DNA of 64,000 nt from Pedobacter aquatilis (lineage in GTDB: Bacteria > Bacteroidota > Bacteroidia > Sphingobacteriales > Sphingobacteriaceae): contig NZ_JAUFPW010000012.1 of assembly GCF_030409415.1 (NCBI RefSeq), positions 310,001-374,000 of the forward strand. Reading direction: 5' to 3'. The translations under genes and the position numbers were made by a program. Shown here piece after piece: positions 1 to 8,772 of the stretch. The notes beneath the pieces were generated by a model. That model saw only the letters and a program-made list of their open reading frames with translations. It had not been told where the DNA came from and ran no database searches. Numbering within the stretch: the first letter of the stretch is position 1; every line of letters begins with the position of its first letter.

Positions 1-497
1 GCAGCCGCCCGTTGCTCTATCTTGCGCATCTCCACCGAAAAAATTGATCTGCTTTTGCCTGATAGTAAGGTGAAAAAGACCTGCTTGGGTTTTTTGCGTC
101 CTAAGAAAGCCTCAATCTCAGAAGTATTCCAGACGATCTCATCGAAGTGTTCCAGATCCGTATCCAGCACAGAATAAATTCTCCGGCGGTGCTCCGGACT
201 TGCCCAATCTGCATCCTCAATATTAAGAATCAGGTCCGTAAAACCGATTTTGTGGCGTTTACAAAAACTAACCATCGCCTGTTGGTCATCCCGGGCATAG
301 CTGTAGGGCCTACCCTCAAAGAAAATACTCACTGCGTCCCAAAAGTAGGCACTTCGGCCATAGAAGTAGGCGGCATTAACCAAATCGGGACGGTCCCATA
401 ACGGATTAAATGTCCCAATGAACAGATAGTCGATTTCCCAGTCCGGAAAAAGCTGGCCATCAATATGTAAACCAAGGTATCGGTGGGGGCAGGGCAT
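1..497 (-). CDS. Uracil-DNA glycosylase-superfamily protein (partial, C-terminus cut by window)
   Basis: An open frame runs from ATG at 497 to the window edge, 165 codons without a stop, so the 3' end is missing. Residues 26-32 read FIGTFNP and residues 44-53 read YFYGRSAYFW. This pair is laid out like the water-activating loop and following helix of the UDG superfamily, and it parallels LGTLPGD / YYGHARNRFW in the next gene (620-1402). Such enzymes flip out and excise damaged or unusual bases. The exact UDG family and substrate cannot be told. Two adjacent UDG-fold genes of different families beside a defence island suggest a base-excision role in defence, which is inference. Confidence 0.7.
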   Translation of the reverse strand, partial: MPCPHRYLGLHIDGQLFPDWEIDYLFIGTFNPLWDRPDLVNAAYFYGRSAYFWDAVSIFFEGRPYSYARDDQQAMVSFCKRHKIGFTDLILNIEDADWASPEHRRRIYSVLDTDLEHFDEIVWNTSEIEAFLGRKKPKQVFFTLLSGKSRSIFSVEMRKIEQRAA

Positions 498-619
498 AGC
501 GTCATTTTTGGATTTACTTAATTATAGTAAAATAATTCAGAAGAAAAAAATCTTTTTCAAAATAGCCATTCGCTTCCCCAACCTATAAATCACGGCCCAC
601 ATTTCGATGAAGTAAGGCT

Positions 620-1402
620 TCAGACCATTCCTAGGGCGGATCTCCACTGGTTTAACAATTGTTCCAGATTCCAGGAGGCGTTGGCTGGGCTGGTGCTCGG
701 CAAGGTCACATACCTGATGTTTGCCCTGCGCTTAAAATATTTGTCATACAGTACCTGCGCTTTATTTCCGTTAAAAGCAATGAGCGAAATACTGGATTGC
801 CGGTCCATAAAGCTTTCCAGGTCATTCACCTGTTCCTCCCGAATCGCACTATCCAAACTGCCTTTGCGCTCAGAACTGTGCACCACGTCCCAAAGCCCGA
901 TGCCCAGAGCAAATAGTGCACTTTTCTTAGACGCATAATCCGTTAATTCCGCCCGCAGGCTTAAGCCCGCGACCACTTTCCAGAAGCGGTTGCGCGCATG
1001 TCCATAATATTCCATTTTTCGTAGAGACTCATCACCGGGCAAGGTGCCCAGTATCAAAATCTGAATCCGCTCATCAAAGAGTGGCGCAAAGGAAGCTTTG
1101 ACCACTGAAGTCGGCACAGGCAAATGGGATGTTTCAATCTTTGGTTTAGCGGATACCTTTCTGCGGAGATTGATCGACACGGCCTCACTAACAACATCGA
1201 TTAGCATCGGCTTTACGGACCGGTTAACCGTGAACATAAGCGGATAATTCCTGACCCTTGCACAAATTTGGGCAACTGAAATGACAGTGCCGTCTGCTTT
1301 TCGGTACCATTTATTAGCGTTTAATGCTTCGCTGATCTTGCCGGCCTCCATAGGCTGCCCGGCCTGCCGTATAAGTTTCTCAATGGCTTCGTGTAATTTC
1401 AT
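620..1402 (-). CDS. HARE-HTH domain fused to DNA-deoxyinosine (hypoxanthine) glycosylase-like UDG domain
   Basis: This 260-residue protein has two parts. Residues 1-68 look like a HARE-HTH winged-helix domain, with an amphipathic start, the KWYRKADG segment and a hydrophobic end near MFTVN. Residues 110-255 are a UDG-superfamily domain of the DNA-deoxyinosine glycosylase type, with LILGTLPGD at 116-124, YYGHARNRFW at 132-141 and a closing STSPANAS loop at 236-243. The family excises deaminated bases. HARE-HTH domains occur in restriction and chromatin proteins and have been proposed to sense DNA modification. It is transcribed away from the helicase genes and beside another UDG-like gene. The fusion is clear; the target base is unknown. 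Confidence 0.75.
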   Translation of the reverse strand: MKLHEAIEKLIRQAGQPMEAGKISEALNANKWYRKADGTVISVAQICARVRNYPLMFTVNRSVKPMLIDVVSEAVSINLRRKVSAKPKIETSHLPVPTSVVKASFAPLFDERIQILILGTLPGDESLRKMEYYGHARNRFWKVVAGLSLRAELTDYASKKSALFALGIGLWDVVHSSERKGSLDSAIREEQVNDLESFMDRQSSISLIAFNGNKAQVLYDKYFKRRANIRYVTLPSTSPANASWNLEQLLNQWRSALGMV

Positions 1403-1531
1403 CCGTAAATTTTTTATGGTTTAGCGCAGCTAAAAAATAATGCGCCAAATACCCAAACCGCGTCTGGTCCGCTTGCCATCGAATACACTCAAAGTTACTG
1501 CGTATCACCTGAGCTTTTATCCCTTCATCTG

Positions 1532-2443
1532 TTAATAATGACGATTCCTTAGATCCAGTTCCAGCTGAAATCTTGGGTTAAAGCCAAAGGATGGAATAGC
1601 TACCGTATCATTTGGCTCATTTGATCCCTGCCGGCTAGTGGATAGGGGCCGAGGTTGGATAAATTCCATGACCCGGTTTTCATCCTCCATTTTCAACCAT
1701 TCCCCGTCTATTCTCAAAGCAGAGCGAGGCGCTTTTGTAAGCGCGTAATCCGGCGGTAAACCTGAAGCCTCCAAAATCAATTCGTCATCAAGACCCGAAA
1801 AAATACAAGCCAGATCAGAAAGCGGGAAAGCATGTTTAAAATGGAGTTGGCTATACCTGACCTTATCACTCAGGTCCTTACCTGAGGCGTCTGGGAAAAG
1901 GTCTTTCATCTTTTGGGCACCCACCACGGTGCAACCTGGGCCTTTAGATCTTGGGTGTTTTTTTCGTACATAGTTGTACATCAGGTACATCGGAATGTAA
2001 CCCCTTTTTTTTGCATAGTCCAACAGGATATTCACCTGTGAATCCGCCTTGGGACCTTTGCCCACCATGTGCTTGAACTGCGGATAGGTACCGTCATCCA
2101 GGTGGGTTCCCTTTTTAACATCTCCCAGGTTATGGTAGATGATCTTGGCCTGCAGCGCATAAGTGTAGACCTCGCTTTTGCTCGATAGGATGCGCAGTAG
2201 CAAGTCGTGGCCATTCGCCTTCTCGTTTCTAGACTCAAAAAGGGTGTATCCAATATGGCCAAATCGATGTTTGAGCAGCCGGAGCTCATAAACGATATTT
2301 TGGGTAACCGTAGTCTCCATGATCCGAAGACCAGGGGTTTCCCTGGTAAAGCCAATACGTGCCCAGGTATCCTGTTCGACTGCCCTCAGCAGCTCACACG
2401 GCCCCACAGCTTCGAGGCCCCTTAGGTAGTGTTCAATACTCAT
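1532..2443 (-). CDS. PD-(D/E)XK-like nuclease, uncharacterised family
   Basis: This 303-residue protein has an N-terminal pattern typical of the restriction-endonuclease fold: a helix with E53 in VYEL, then GHD (D80) on a predicted strand, then QAK (Q98-x-K100) on the next strand. That is the E...D...(E/Q)xK arrangement, with Gln in the acidic position as in some Mrr/DUF families. The rest (100-303) is basic and aromatic and I do not recognise it. It lies between the glycosylase gene (same strand) and the divergent helicase operon at 2724, with a 280-bp divergent promoter region between. A nuclease role in defence is inferred from the motif and context only. Confidence 0.5.
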   Translation of the reverse strand: MSIEHYLRGLEAVGPCELLRAVEQDTWARIGFTRETPGLRIMETTVTQNIVYELRLLKHRFGHIGYTLFESRNEKANGHDLLLRILSSKSEVYTYALQAKIIYHNLGDVKKGTHLDDGTYPQFKHMVGKGPKADSQVNILLDYAKKRGYIPMYLMYNYVRKKHPRSKGPGCTVVGAQKMKDLFPDASGKDLSDKVRYSQLHFKHAFPLSDLACIFSGLDDELILEASGLPPDYALTKAPRSALRIDGEWLKMEDENRVMEFIQPRPLSTSRQGSNEPNDTVAIPSFGFNPRFQLELDLRNRHY

Positions 2444-2723
2444 GATCTAGGCGATTTGATTTTCATTATTCCAATTGCGAAATCCTAACGGCAAAAAAAT
2501 ATCAACCCATTATAAAACCCATACTCACCGATACAATCGCTTCGCTAATATAAACTGTCGAGCTTAGGAAAACAACACCTAAAATTCGGGTACAGGAGCA
2601 GGCCATTAAGCGGAGAACAGTGTTTTTCGCAATAATCCCAAGAGGAAAAGCTGGCAGCAGCATCAGGCTCCGGACCATTTTGCCGAAACTGAACTTTTTT
2701 CTAACTTGCTGGAAACTTAACGT

Positions 2724-5123
2724 ATGCTCAACATTATCGATATTAATACCAGTGCCGCCAACCTCGGTCTTGTTGAAACCCTCAAAGCGGACCTGCGCTC
2801 CAGGCTTTCACCAACCGTTAATAAGGGCACAGTGGTCATCATCAGTAAATTCCCGGCAGTGGGCAACATGCTCTCCGGTGTCGACTACCTCATACTGCTC
2901 AGCATTCCCAAAGCCACCGGCAATTATTTGAGCGTAAAAATAAATAAGACCCATAAATACATACACAATGCAGTCCTGCTGATCAAAACCCTGCAGGATG
3001 ACCACATCGACGCAGCCGATGACGCCGCCTTATATGCACCGGATTCAGAGTTCGACTATAACGAGACACTCAGCCAAAATGCATACGATTTACGGGACTT
3101 TTGTTTACCAAAGGAGGACATCTGGCCTGTAGCCATTTATCAGGTGACAGCAGCCAATGCACCCAGTTTCTTCAACAGCAAACTTTTGCTCAACCATCCG
3201 CTGACCGCCAAATATCTGGTTTGGGCAATGGCCCACCAAGCCCATGAAAAGACGCCAGCTTATGGCCTGAACTCCTTTAGCCGGGACAGCGAAGCACTAC
3301 AGAGCGAGGGAAACCTTATTGATTTTTGCAAGAACCTGTTGGATCGCGCCAATTCAGGCGTAAATTATGGGATACTGACCAAGAAGAAGATCGACCAGCT
3401 AAACAGGACGAACAAGGTTACCGACGAAATCCTGAATAACCTAGGCACGTCCCTCTCGATCATCAGTGGAAAAGCGGGTACCGGTAAAACCCTCGCGCTC
3501 ACCCGTGTCTTAAGCAAGTACCAACAAGAGCGGCACAATGTCAGGTTTTTGACCTATAATAACCTGCTGGTTTTCGATATCCGCCAATTGCTGCGCAACT
3601 TCCCCGGCTCGGACACCAAACTATCGGCGATGAGCGTGCACTCCTTTTTCTACAAACAGTCCCACACCCTGGGCATCCCTTTACTCTTGGGCCAGGACCG
3701 TGTGGAACAATTGTTGCAAGTCTGTGAACAGCGTATTTCAAAACTGGTACCTGCATACCAGTCCCTACTTGATTCGAAACATCAGGGCATTGACCAGCTT
3801 TTACAAGCCGCTGGCGCGCTGCGCCTGCCAAAATCTGATTATGAAGAACTCGGACTCTTTGCCAGGTTTGCCAGGGGAAAAGGCTGGCCGGGATTCGCAG
3901 AAATTCAGAAACATTACCTGGAGTTCAAGCGGAGCATACTCGAAAAGAACATTGGACGGGAAATATTCTTGCAGGATTATTACAAGGTACTCGAACTGCT
4001 GTACCTGGCCGTCACCAATACAGAGAAGTTTTACCGGGATATGGGCATCAAAAACCGCTACGACCTGCTGTCGAGCTTGTATGATACCGACAAGTACACC
4101 CATCCCGCAGAAGTGGAAGCCAAAACGGAAGATCCAGGCGAGACACCAACCATACCGCTTGGCAATTTGCTCCAGCGCGTGAATAAGGTAGAGCGTCAGG
4201 TTGGCTGGGCAAAGCTGATGCTGGTCGACGAGAGCCAGGATTTCCACCTGTACGAAAAAGAATTACTGTTTGCACTTCGAAGGCCCGAAAACATGGCGAT
4301 CTCCACAGGCGGAAAGGAGCAGCTCATCCGCCACAACAAACTGCTTGACTGGAGCCTTTCGATGAACAGAAAGATACCCCACCAACGCTTCCCGCTCCGC
4401 AACCGGACCTTCCGCCAAAAGGCCAATATCGTTTCCCTGGTCAATGCCCTGGGCGCTCACTTTGGAATACCCCTCTCACTGGAAAGCGTAGATGAAAGCC
4501 AGGGACTCGGAAAGATCATTATCGACACCAGGCCCAAGACATCCTTTATTGCAGCGGAGATCGCGCTAGAGCTCCGGGACAATGGCCGCATCAACGGCTG
4601 CTCGGCTTATGAGAGCCTGATGTTCCTGGTGCCCTCCAGGGGATACACCGACAAACACCAGGATGAGGGATTTTCCATCAGCGAAAATGACGTGGTGTCT
4701 AGCGTCCAGCAAAGCACTTCCAGGAAATTTAAGTACAGGAATGAATTGCTTGCCCTGGATATCCTGAGCTGGGACGGTGTATCGGAAAACAAAGGTGCCC
4801 TGAAAATCCCACAGCAGACCGAAACCAGGGTAATACATTACGAATCCTGCAGGGGCCTGGAGGCCTGGTCATGTGCACTGCTGTCCCTGGATTCCTATTT
4901 CAACCATAAAAGGGAAGCCGAAGAAGCCGCCAAGCACCTGGCTGATGATCTGTTTTTATCTGAAGATGAGCGTAAGGATAAATATGCGGCCATTTGGTGT
5001 CTGATGGCTTTTACCCGGCCAATGGACACTTTGTACATCCAACTCGATTCACCGATCTCCAGGTTTTCCAGACTGCTGCTTGGACTGGCCGCCGGTGCGC
5101 CGGGAATAACCGTGCTGGAATAG
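2724..5123 (+). CDS. Superfamily 1 helicase-like ATPase with unknown N-terminal domain
   Basis: This 799-residue protein carries a Walker A motif GKAGTGKT near residues 249-256 and a UvrD/DUF2075-type motif II, LVDESQDF, near 500-507. A later arginine-rich stretch (RNRTFRQKANI) follows in the position of motif IV/V, so it is a UvrD/Rep-like SF1 NTPase. Residues 1-240 precede the motor. Within them, VDYLILL followed by LSVKINK loosely resembles a NERD-type nuclease core (D...xVK), but the acidic residue of the second motif is missing. The start at 2724 is the first ATG of the frame that keeps this domain. It begins a three-gene cluster with 5194-6591 and 6594-8459. It probably moves or unwinds DNA in an uncharacterised defence complex (inference). 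Confidence 0.65.
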   Translation: MLNIIDINTSAANLGLVETLKADLRSRLSPTVNKGTVVIISKFPAVGNMLSGVDYLILLSIPKATGNYLSVKINKTHKYIHNAVLLIKTLQDDHIDAADDAALYAPDSEFDYNETLSQNAYDLRDFCLPKEDIWPVAIYQVTAANAPSFFNSKLLLNHPLTAKYLVWAMAHQAHEKTPAYGLNSFSRDSEALQSEGNLIDFCKNLLDRANSGVNYGILTKKKIDQLNRTNKVTDEILNNLGTSLSIISGKAGTGKTLALTRVLSKYQQERHNVRFLTYNNLLVFDIRQLLRNFPGSDTKLSAMSVHSFFYKQSHTLGIPLLLGQDRVEQLLQVCEQRISKLVPAYQSLLDSKHQGIDQLLQAAGALRLPKSDYEELGLFARFARGKGWPGFAEIQKHYLEFKRSILEKNIGREIFLQDYYKVLELLYLAVTNTEKFYRDMGIKNRYDLLSSLYDTDKYTHPAEVEAKTEDPGETPTIPLGNLLQRVNKVERQVGWAKLMLVDESQDFHLYEKELLFALRRPENMAISTGGKEQLIRHNKLLDWSLSMNRKIPHQRFPLRNRTFRQKANIVSLVNALGAHFGIPLSLESVDESQGLGKIIIDTRPKTSFIAAEIALELRDNGRINGCSAYESLMFLVPSRGYTDKHQDEGFSISENDVVSSVQQSTSRKFKYRNELLALDILSWDGVSENKGALKIPQQTETRVIHYESCRGLEAWSCALLSLDSYFNHKREAEEAAKHLADDLFLSEDERKDKYAAIWCLMAFTRPMDTLYIQLDSPISRFSRLLLGLAAGAPGITVLE

Positions 5124-5193
5124 GCCAGAAAAAATTTCCAAGATTTAAAATTTTGACTAATTTAAGCCCGTCAAAAATTAAAACTCTCTATAC

Positions 5194-6591
5194 ATGCGTT
5201 TACAAAACTGGTTCATTTCCAACCTGGATGACTCCCAAAGACAAATTATTGTCCAGGATCCCAATAAAAACCTAATCGTCCAGGGCTCCGCAGGCAGCGG
5301 CAAAACCAACCTGGCCATCCACCGTGCACAACAGGCATCGACCTTTGGTTCCTATGTGATTTTGGTGTACACCATCGCACTGAAGAAAATGGTCCAATAT
5401 GGCCTTAAAAAACTTCACCTGGACAAAGACCGCGTCGTGTACGAGTGGTCATGGGACCACCGGGGCATCGAGGTCTCCGGAGATGTATTTTGCCTCAAAG
5501 GAAGCAACAGTTATGGTTTGGAAGAAGACCTGCTCATTGTCTTTGATACCGAGCTGGCCACCAAGCGATACTTTCTGTCCATTAGCATTTACCAGCAAGC
5601 GACCGACCAAGGCCGCTTTAAAGGGCGTAGAGTAGAGAAAATAGCCGAACCACTGGAAATCAGTATAGACTTCGGCGACTGGGTGGAAAACCGTTTCTAT
5701 TATACGTTCCTGAGGCGGTCCAGGTGGTTTAGAGAAGTGCAGTTGCCGGAACTGGATTTCCAGCCCACCGGTGATAGCTTCGTATTCATCCCAACCGCTT
5801 TCATTTTCAAAAAGAAGGCTCCTGTCGATTACATGATCATCGACGAGGCACAGGATTTCTCCATTTCGGATTTCCAAGGGAAATTCCTGCCCGATGTAAA
5901 CAAGAGCCTCACTCTGTTTGGCGATACCCAGCAAAAGATTTATCCCAATCGCGGGGTTTCCCTGGATGACCTGCAGGCTACCCTCCAATATCCCAGATAC
6001 CTATTGTCCTTTAACTACCGATTGCCTAAAGCCATTGCCAAGGTTGCCCAAATGATCTCCAATCCTCCCCAGGACCTGATGAGCAACAACCGGAAAAACC
6101 AGGGCAACAGTGACTACCCCAATTTTGATAAACCGGTAATTAGAAAGTTTGACAGCAGGGAAAGAGAGCTCGACTACATCCTGGCCACCATCGATATGGA
6201 AGGTCTGGACGATATTGCGATATTGCTGCCGGAAAACGACGATGTGATCTTCGTTCACAAATATCTGGAGCGAAAAAATATCGGCGCCCAGGTACGCTAT
6301 AACCAAGACATACCGGAAAACAGGATGTCGGGAACCTATCCGTTCTTCAGGACTGTCGATACCCTACAGTTTGAAAACAACGATCTGCCCTGCCTATTGA
6401 CCTATCACAGCTCAAAAGGAACCGAATTCGAGAACGTATTTGTCCCATTTGCTAACCAGGACGAGGTCAAATCCCGCAGTGCGTTCTTTGTCGCGGTCTC
6501 CCGGGCCAGTGGCAGGGTATTCATCACCTATTCCAACCGCAAAACAGAATTTTTGAAGGACGTGGATCCAAATCATATTAACCAGGGATAA
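5194..6591 (+). CDS. UvrD/Rep-like superfamily 1 helicase
   Basis: This 465-residue protein is a compact SF1 helicase. Motif I is GSAGSGKT (about 31-38), motif II is IIDEAQDF (about 216-223), motif III is LFGDTQQKIYP, and motif IV follows as FNYRLP. UvrD_C_2-type motifs come late: YHSSKGTEFENV (about 403-414) and VAVSRA (about 432). It starts 70 bp after the larger helicase-like gene and is followed 2 bp later by 6594, so the last two genes are translationally coupled. At 465 residues it lacks the 1B/2B insertions of full UvrD, like many defence-associated small SF1 helicases. Two different SF1 motors in one operon is unusual. Confidence 0.75.
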   Translation: MRLQNWFISNLDDSQRQIIVQDPNKNLIVQGSAGSGKTNLAIHRAQQASTFGSYVILVYTIALKKMVQYGLKKLHLDKDRVVYEWSWDHRGIEVSGDVFCLKGSNSYGLEEDLLIVFDTELATKRYFLSISIYQQATDQGRFKGRRVEKIAEPLEISIDFGDWVENRFYYTFLRRSRWFREVQLPELDFQPTGDSFVFIPTAFIFKKKAPVDYMIIDEAQDFSISDFQGKFLPDVNKSLTLFGDTQQKIYPNRGVSLDDLQATLQYPRYLLSFNYRLPKAIAKVAQMISNPPQDLMSNNRKNQGNSDYPNFDKPVIRKFDSRERELDYILATIDMEGLDDIAILLPENDDVIFVHKYLERKNIGAQVRYNQDIPENRMSGTYPFFRTVDTLQFENNDLPCLLTYHSSKGTEFENVFVPFANQDEVKSRSAFFVAVSRASGRVFITYSNRKTEFLKDVDPNHINQG

Positions 6592-6593
6592 AA

Positions 6594-8459
6594 ATGACTG
6601 ACCAAGAAAAAATGGAATATTGGCTACCGATCTCCCTGTGGAATTTAAATGAGCTTTTTACCACAGAGAGTATAGCTCCCTATGCCCTTTATCAACTTCG
6701 TGGTTTTGGAAACCCATCATCGCGGCAGAAGGAACCCAGCGAGCAGGAGTATTACCTTACCCTGTATAGACAGGCACCCTCAAGTGGTCCGGCACTGAAA
6801 ATTCATCCAAGCCGCCTTGATCCCCAGATGCTTGAAAATGCAGACGGCTACAGTCGCTATTTCCAAACGATCTACCTCAAAAGGGGATATGTTGCCTTTT
6901 ACTTCGATAACGAGGAACAGGTTCAAATGCTCCACGTAAATTCAAGGATGTTGTTGGAAGTCAAAGCGATAGAAAAATACCGCTTCAAGGGGGCGTTGAG
7001 TTTCGAACCCTTTCAGGTCTATCCGCAAAAAATGATCCGGACCGAATCCCTGAGGGCTAGTGGCAGCAACAATCCCCCTTCCGATCTATGGCGAGGGCCG
7101 GGTTTTGATCGTGCCCTTAACCAGATCAAGGGACTTATTTTCAGCCTGTACCGTGGGATTCTTTCCCAGCCTGGCCCTAAGGCTATGGAATTGGAAAACC
7201 TATTGCGGAACTGGCGAAATGCAATTGGGACCGCAAGGACCAATATCGCAATGAGCAGCAGCTACAACGCAGACTGGGCAATGCCGATCAACGAGCTTGG
7301 GGCGGGAATAAGGGAACTTTACCTTGGCGACAGCAGCGGTAAGCTTGAAACCTTGGATATCTTGAAACTCCGCATGGCGGAAATCGACAAATTATACCTG
7401 CAAAAAGCTCAGGAACTGGAGCGCCAGCATGCCCCCGTCTACCAACAGGCCTACCAGGACTGTATCGCGGAGGTTGAACAGGCTCGGCGGAATTTAGTTT
7501 CCTTTGAAGATTCAGCCGGCATCAGCGAACTCAAAATTGAACTCCGGGAGATCAAGGATGCAGAAAAGCAGAACGGCCGTGCGAAAGGAAAAACCCGAAG
7601 CTATTTTCCAAAATCCAGTTGGGAGGGCCGGCGGAAGATCGCGCTGAATGAAAGCATTGCCTCTTTTTCCCAGGACCTCGGATACACCAGCCTTAAGTCC
7701 AGGCTAGCCGGCCTGGAAGAGCAGCTGAAAGGATTCAGCTTTGGTGGCAGCGAATTTGATTCCACCATCGATGATCAGTTTAGCCGCGTCGCAGGTGTAG
7801 TCAGTGACCTTTTGGACCATACCAAAGACCGCGCACAAGCTAAGCGGAGACTAAACCGCTCCCCCAGCTTATCGGGCTTAAAAGTGAATATCGGATTACT
7901 CATTTCCTACCAGGCCAGCAACCTGCTGGAGAAAGCAGTAGTGCCAAAATTTATCGAACAACTGCCTGGCGATTTGCATTTGGGTTCAACTGACCAAAAA
8001 CTTTTGCAATTTGCCCTAAATGCCGCTTTAGCCACCGCCCAGCAGAACCAGGGGCATATCTCTAACGCCCAGGTCCAGCATTTTACCGAAGTACTGGGCA
8101 TGAGCCTATTGGCAGAAAGTAAGGTCAGCGGCGAAAACTTCAGTGCTGAACTCGAATATCTGCGGGATTACCTCAAATACAAAAACGGAAAGGTGGACCG
8201 GTTCGATTTTCCCTCCGAGGGACTGCTGCTGCGAAACATCTTCACCTTTATGTTGCGACCAAGCGGGTTTGAATCCCAGGAAAAGCTCACCAGTGAAAGG
8301 AATATCTCGCCCGGTTACTATGCGAGCGTGCTTTGGGCCAGCATCAGGGGATTCGCTGACCTGCCCAAGACCTTTACCGAAGTGGTATACAACAGCGACC
8401 AGGACGAACATTTTTCGTCGCTCGACAGTGCGCTGGAAGTGTCGACGGGAATAAGCTAA
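6594..8459 (+). CDS. Uncharacterised coiled-coil protein, third gene of the helicase cluster
   Basis: I do not recognise this 621-residue protein. Residues 1-160 are globular and rich in Tyr, Phe and Leu. Residues about 245-385 are strongly heptad-like and charged, suggesting a long coiled coil, with a basic loop around KGKTRSYFPKSSW. Residues 400-621 are helical. I see no signal peptide, membrane segment or nucleotide-binding motif. Its ATG lies 2 bp after the helicase stop, so it is coupled to it and probably acts with it. A bridging or effector subunit that assembles with the two SF1 ATPases is a reasonable guess, but nothing in the sequence names an activity. Confidence 0.6.
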   Translation: MTDQEKMEYWLPISLWNLNELFTTESIAPYALYQLRGFGNPSSRQKEPSEQEYYLTLYRQAPSSGPALKIHPSRLDPQMLENADGYSRYFQTIYLKRGYVAFYFDNEEQVQMLHVNSRMLLEVKAIEKYRFKGALSFEPFQVYPQKMIRTESLRASGSNNPPSDLWRGPGFDRALNQIKGLIFSLYRGILSQPGPKAMELENLLRNWRNAIGTARTNIAMSSSYNADWAMPINELGAGIRELYLGDSSGKLETLDILKLRMAEIDKLYLQKAQELERQHAPVYQQAYQDCIAEVEQARRNLVSFEDSAGISELKIELREIKDAEKQNGRAKGKTRSYFPKSSWEGRRKIALNESIASFSQDLGYTSLKSRLAGLEEQLKGFSFGGSEFDSTIDDQFSRVAGVVSDLLDHTKDRAQAKRRLNRSPSLSGLKVNIGLLISYQASNLLEKAVVPKFIEQLPGDLHLGSTDQKLLQFALNAALATAQQNQGHISNAQVQHFTEVLGMSLLAESKVSGENFSAELEYLRDYLKYKNGKVDRFDFPSEGLLLRNIFTFMLRPSGFESQEKLTSERNISPGYYASVLWASIRGFADLPKTFTEVVYNSDQDEHFSSLDSALEVSTGIS

Positions 8460-8734
8460 AAGTCTATGGCCTTAAAGCATTTCAACACCAATGGTCCGAA
8501 GTACTCGCATAAAATACTCACACAAAAATATTAAGTCCCCGAACAAAGTGCTGGCCAAAGGGCCCAATGCCGGCGCTGAAGTTTTCATCCACAGGGAGAT
8601 AGCTGAAATGTGGAAAATTTTGCCCGGCAAAATCTTTCAAAAATGATTAGCTTGTGGGCAAGCGGCTTCCGCATTTAATTGTTTTTTCAATGTTTTATTT
8701 GCCTACCACCTAGGGAAGGTAAGACCTTGTTTAC

Positions 8735-8742
8735 TATATTTG
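8735..8742 (+). promoter_or_regulatory. Bacteroidota -7 element upstream of the ssp modification operon
   Basis: TATATTTG matches the Bacteroidota consensus TAnnTTTG. It lies 31 bp before the ATG at 8773, which leaves a short leader and argues against an upstream TTG start at 8740. I find no well-placed -33 TTTG. The remainder of the 8460-8772 gap (313 bp) shows no gene or clear repeat. Confidence 0.45.
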
Positions 8743-8772
8743 CAGCCCGATTTACAAGACCCAGGACCGATC

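Noticed and set aside
8740-8772. Longer sspA starting at TTG 8740
   Set aside because: It would begin inside the -7 element, and the extra 11 residues are not part of the cysteine desulfurase fold.
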